Shown one piece after another: positions 5,129 to 5,535 of a stretch of DNA of 5,535 nucleotides. The stretch's first letter is position 1. Every line of letters begins with the position of its first letter. Where the stretch lies: contig CAMJFV010000154.1 in assembly GCA_946405045.1 (NCBI GenBank), positions 1 to 5,535 on the forward strand, given 5' to 3'. The translations under genes were made by a program, and so were the position numbers. The notes beneath the pieces are model-generated. The model was not told the origin of the DNA, searched no databases, and worked only from the letters and a program-made list of their open reading frames with translations. Source of the DNA: an uncultured Bacteroidales bacterium (lineage in GTDB: Bacteria > Bacteroidota > Bacteroidia > Bacteroidales > Paludibacteraceae).

Positions 5129-5535
5129 ATGAAAAAGATTTTTAATGTGATCGGCATTTGTGCCACAGTTGTTTTATGCGTTTGTATCGTTTCATGCGAT
5201 AGTGGCTACTACTCTTTTGATGATGAAATAACCACAAAAATAGAAAATCATGAAATACAGGAAGATACAATAATAACAGACATCGCCTACTCATTGTTTG
5301 ACGATAGTATCTCATTGCCAGTTAAAGTGATCTTCACTTATGGAACTAATTACAATCATGACTATTTTAAGTTTGATCCAGCATACAAAGACACAATCAA
5401 ACAATGTATGTTTGAACAATCAGAAAAGCTTTCTGAATATGGAAATTTCCTGATAGATTGGCATAAAGTTCATGAAGGAGCAAACATCAAAGATCTAATT
5501 TATTTAATCCTGAGTTTGTATAGCTGGAGTCAGGT
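5129..5535 (+). CDS. Lipoprotein of unknown family, truncated by the right edge
   Basis: The frame is open from the ATG at 5129 to the window end: 135 codons, with the 3' end missing. The protein starts MKK, followed by a hydrophobic stretch (about residues 4-21) and the lipobox IVSC with Cys23 as the probable lipidated residue; Cys11, Cys17 and Cys19 lie inside the signal peptide. The mature part begins DSGYYSFDDE and then runs polar and acidic (EIQEDTIITDIAYSLFDDS), with LPVKVIFTYGTNYN at about 68-81. I recognise no domain. It is not visibly related to the lipoprotein at 682-1149. An in-frame TAG at 5117-5119 rules out a longer N-terminus. The gene is clearly more AT-rich in codon choice (AAT, GAT, ATA) than aroE or nrdD, which may mean recent acquisition or just weak codon selection. 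It is transcribed separately from nrdD, behind the terminator and its own candidate promoter. Confidence 0.75.
   Translation, partial: MKKIFNVIGICATVVLCVCIVSCDSGYYSFDDEITTKIENHEIQEDTIITDIAYSLFDDSISLPVKVIFTYGTNYNHDYFKFDPAYKDTIKQCMFEQSEKLSEYGNFLIDWHKVHEGANIKDLIYLILSLYSWSQ

Overview
The window looks like chromosomal DNA of a member of the Bacteroidota, most likely order Bacteroidales. Four things point there: AT-rich spacers, gene starts with A-rich leaders and no Shine-Dalgarno sequence, promoter elements that fit the Bacteroides -7 consensus TAnnTTTG, and two small lipoproteins with Cys-type signal peptides. All convincing genes lie on the + strand. No tRNA, rRNA, CRISPR array, transposase or phage gene is visible.

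Layout. (1) 48-1149: a small tetratricopeptide-repeat (TPR) protein overlaps by 11 bp a 155-residue lipoprotein of unknown family; the two look like one translationally coupled unit. (2) 1150-1273: a spacer with a good -7 element embedded in a perfect 8+8+8 bp inverted repeat. (3) 1274-2017: aroE, shikimate dehydrogenase, complete with its catalytic residues. (4) 2018-2269: a 252-bp AT-rich control region with several short palindromes and a weak -7 element. (5) 2270-4654: nrdD, the anaerobic (class III) ribonucleoside-triphosphate reductase, complete from ATP-cone to glycyl-radical motif. (6) 4676-4717: a strong intrinsic terminator. (7) 4718-5128: about 410 bp with no convincing gene but with several compact hairpins and a doubtful 45-codon ORF. 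(8) 5129-5535: the first 135 codons of a second, unrelated AT-rich lipoprotein gene that runs off the right edge.

How the genes fit together. AroE (aromatic amino acid and chorismate synthesis) and NrdD (dNTP supply without oxygen) are housekeeping enzymes that do not share a pathway; each appears to have its own promoter. NrdD indicates growth under anaerobic conditions. The activase gene nrdG, often found right after nrdD, is absent here: a terminator and the palindrome-rich spacer follow instead. The roles of the TPR/lipoprotein pair and of the right-edge lipoprotein cannot be read from sequence.

I see no clearly new multi-gene system. The parts most worth checking are the non-coding ones: the palindromes upstream of aroE and nrdD, and the hairpin-rich spacer after nrdD.
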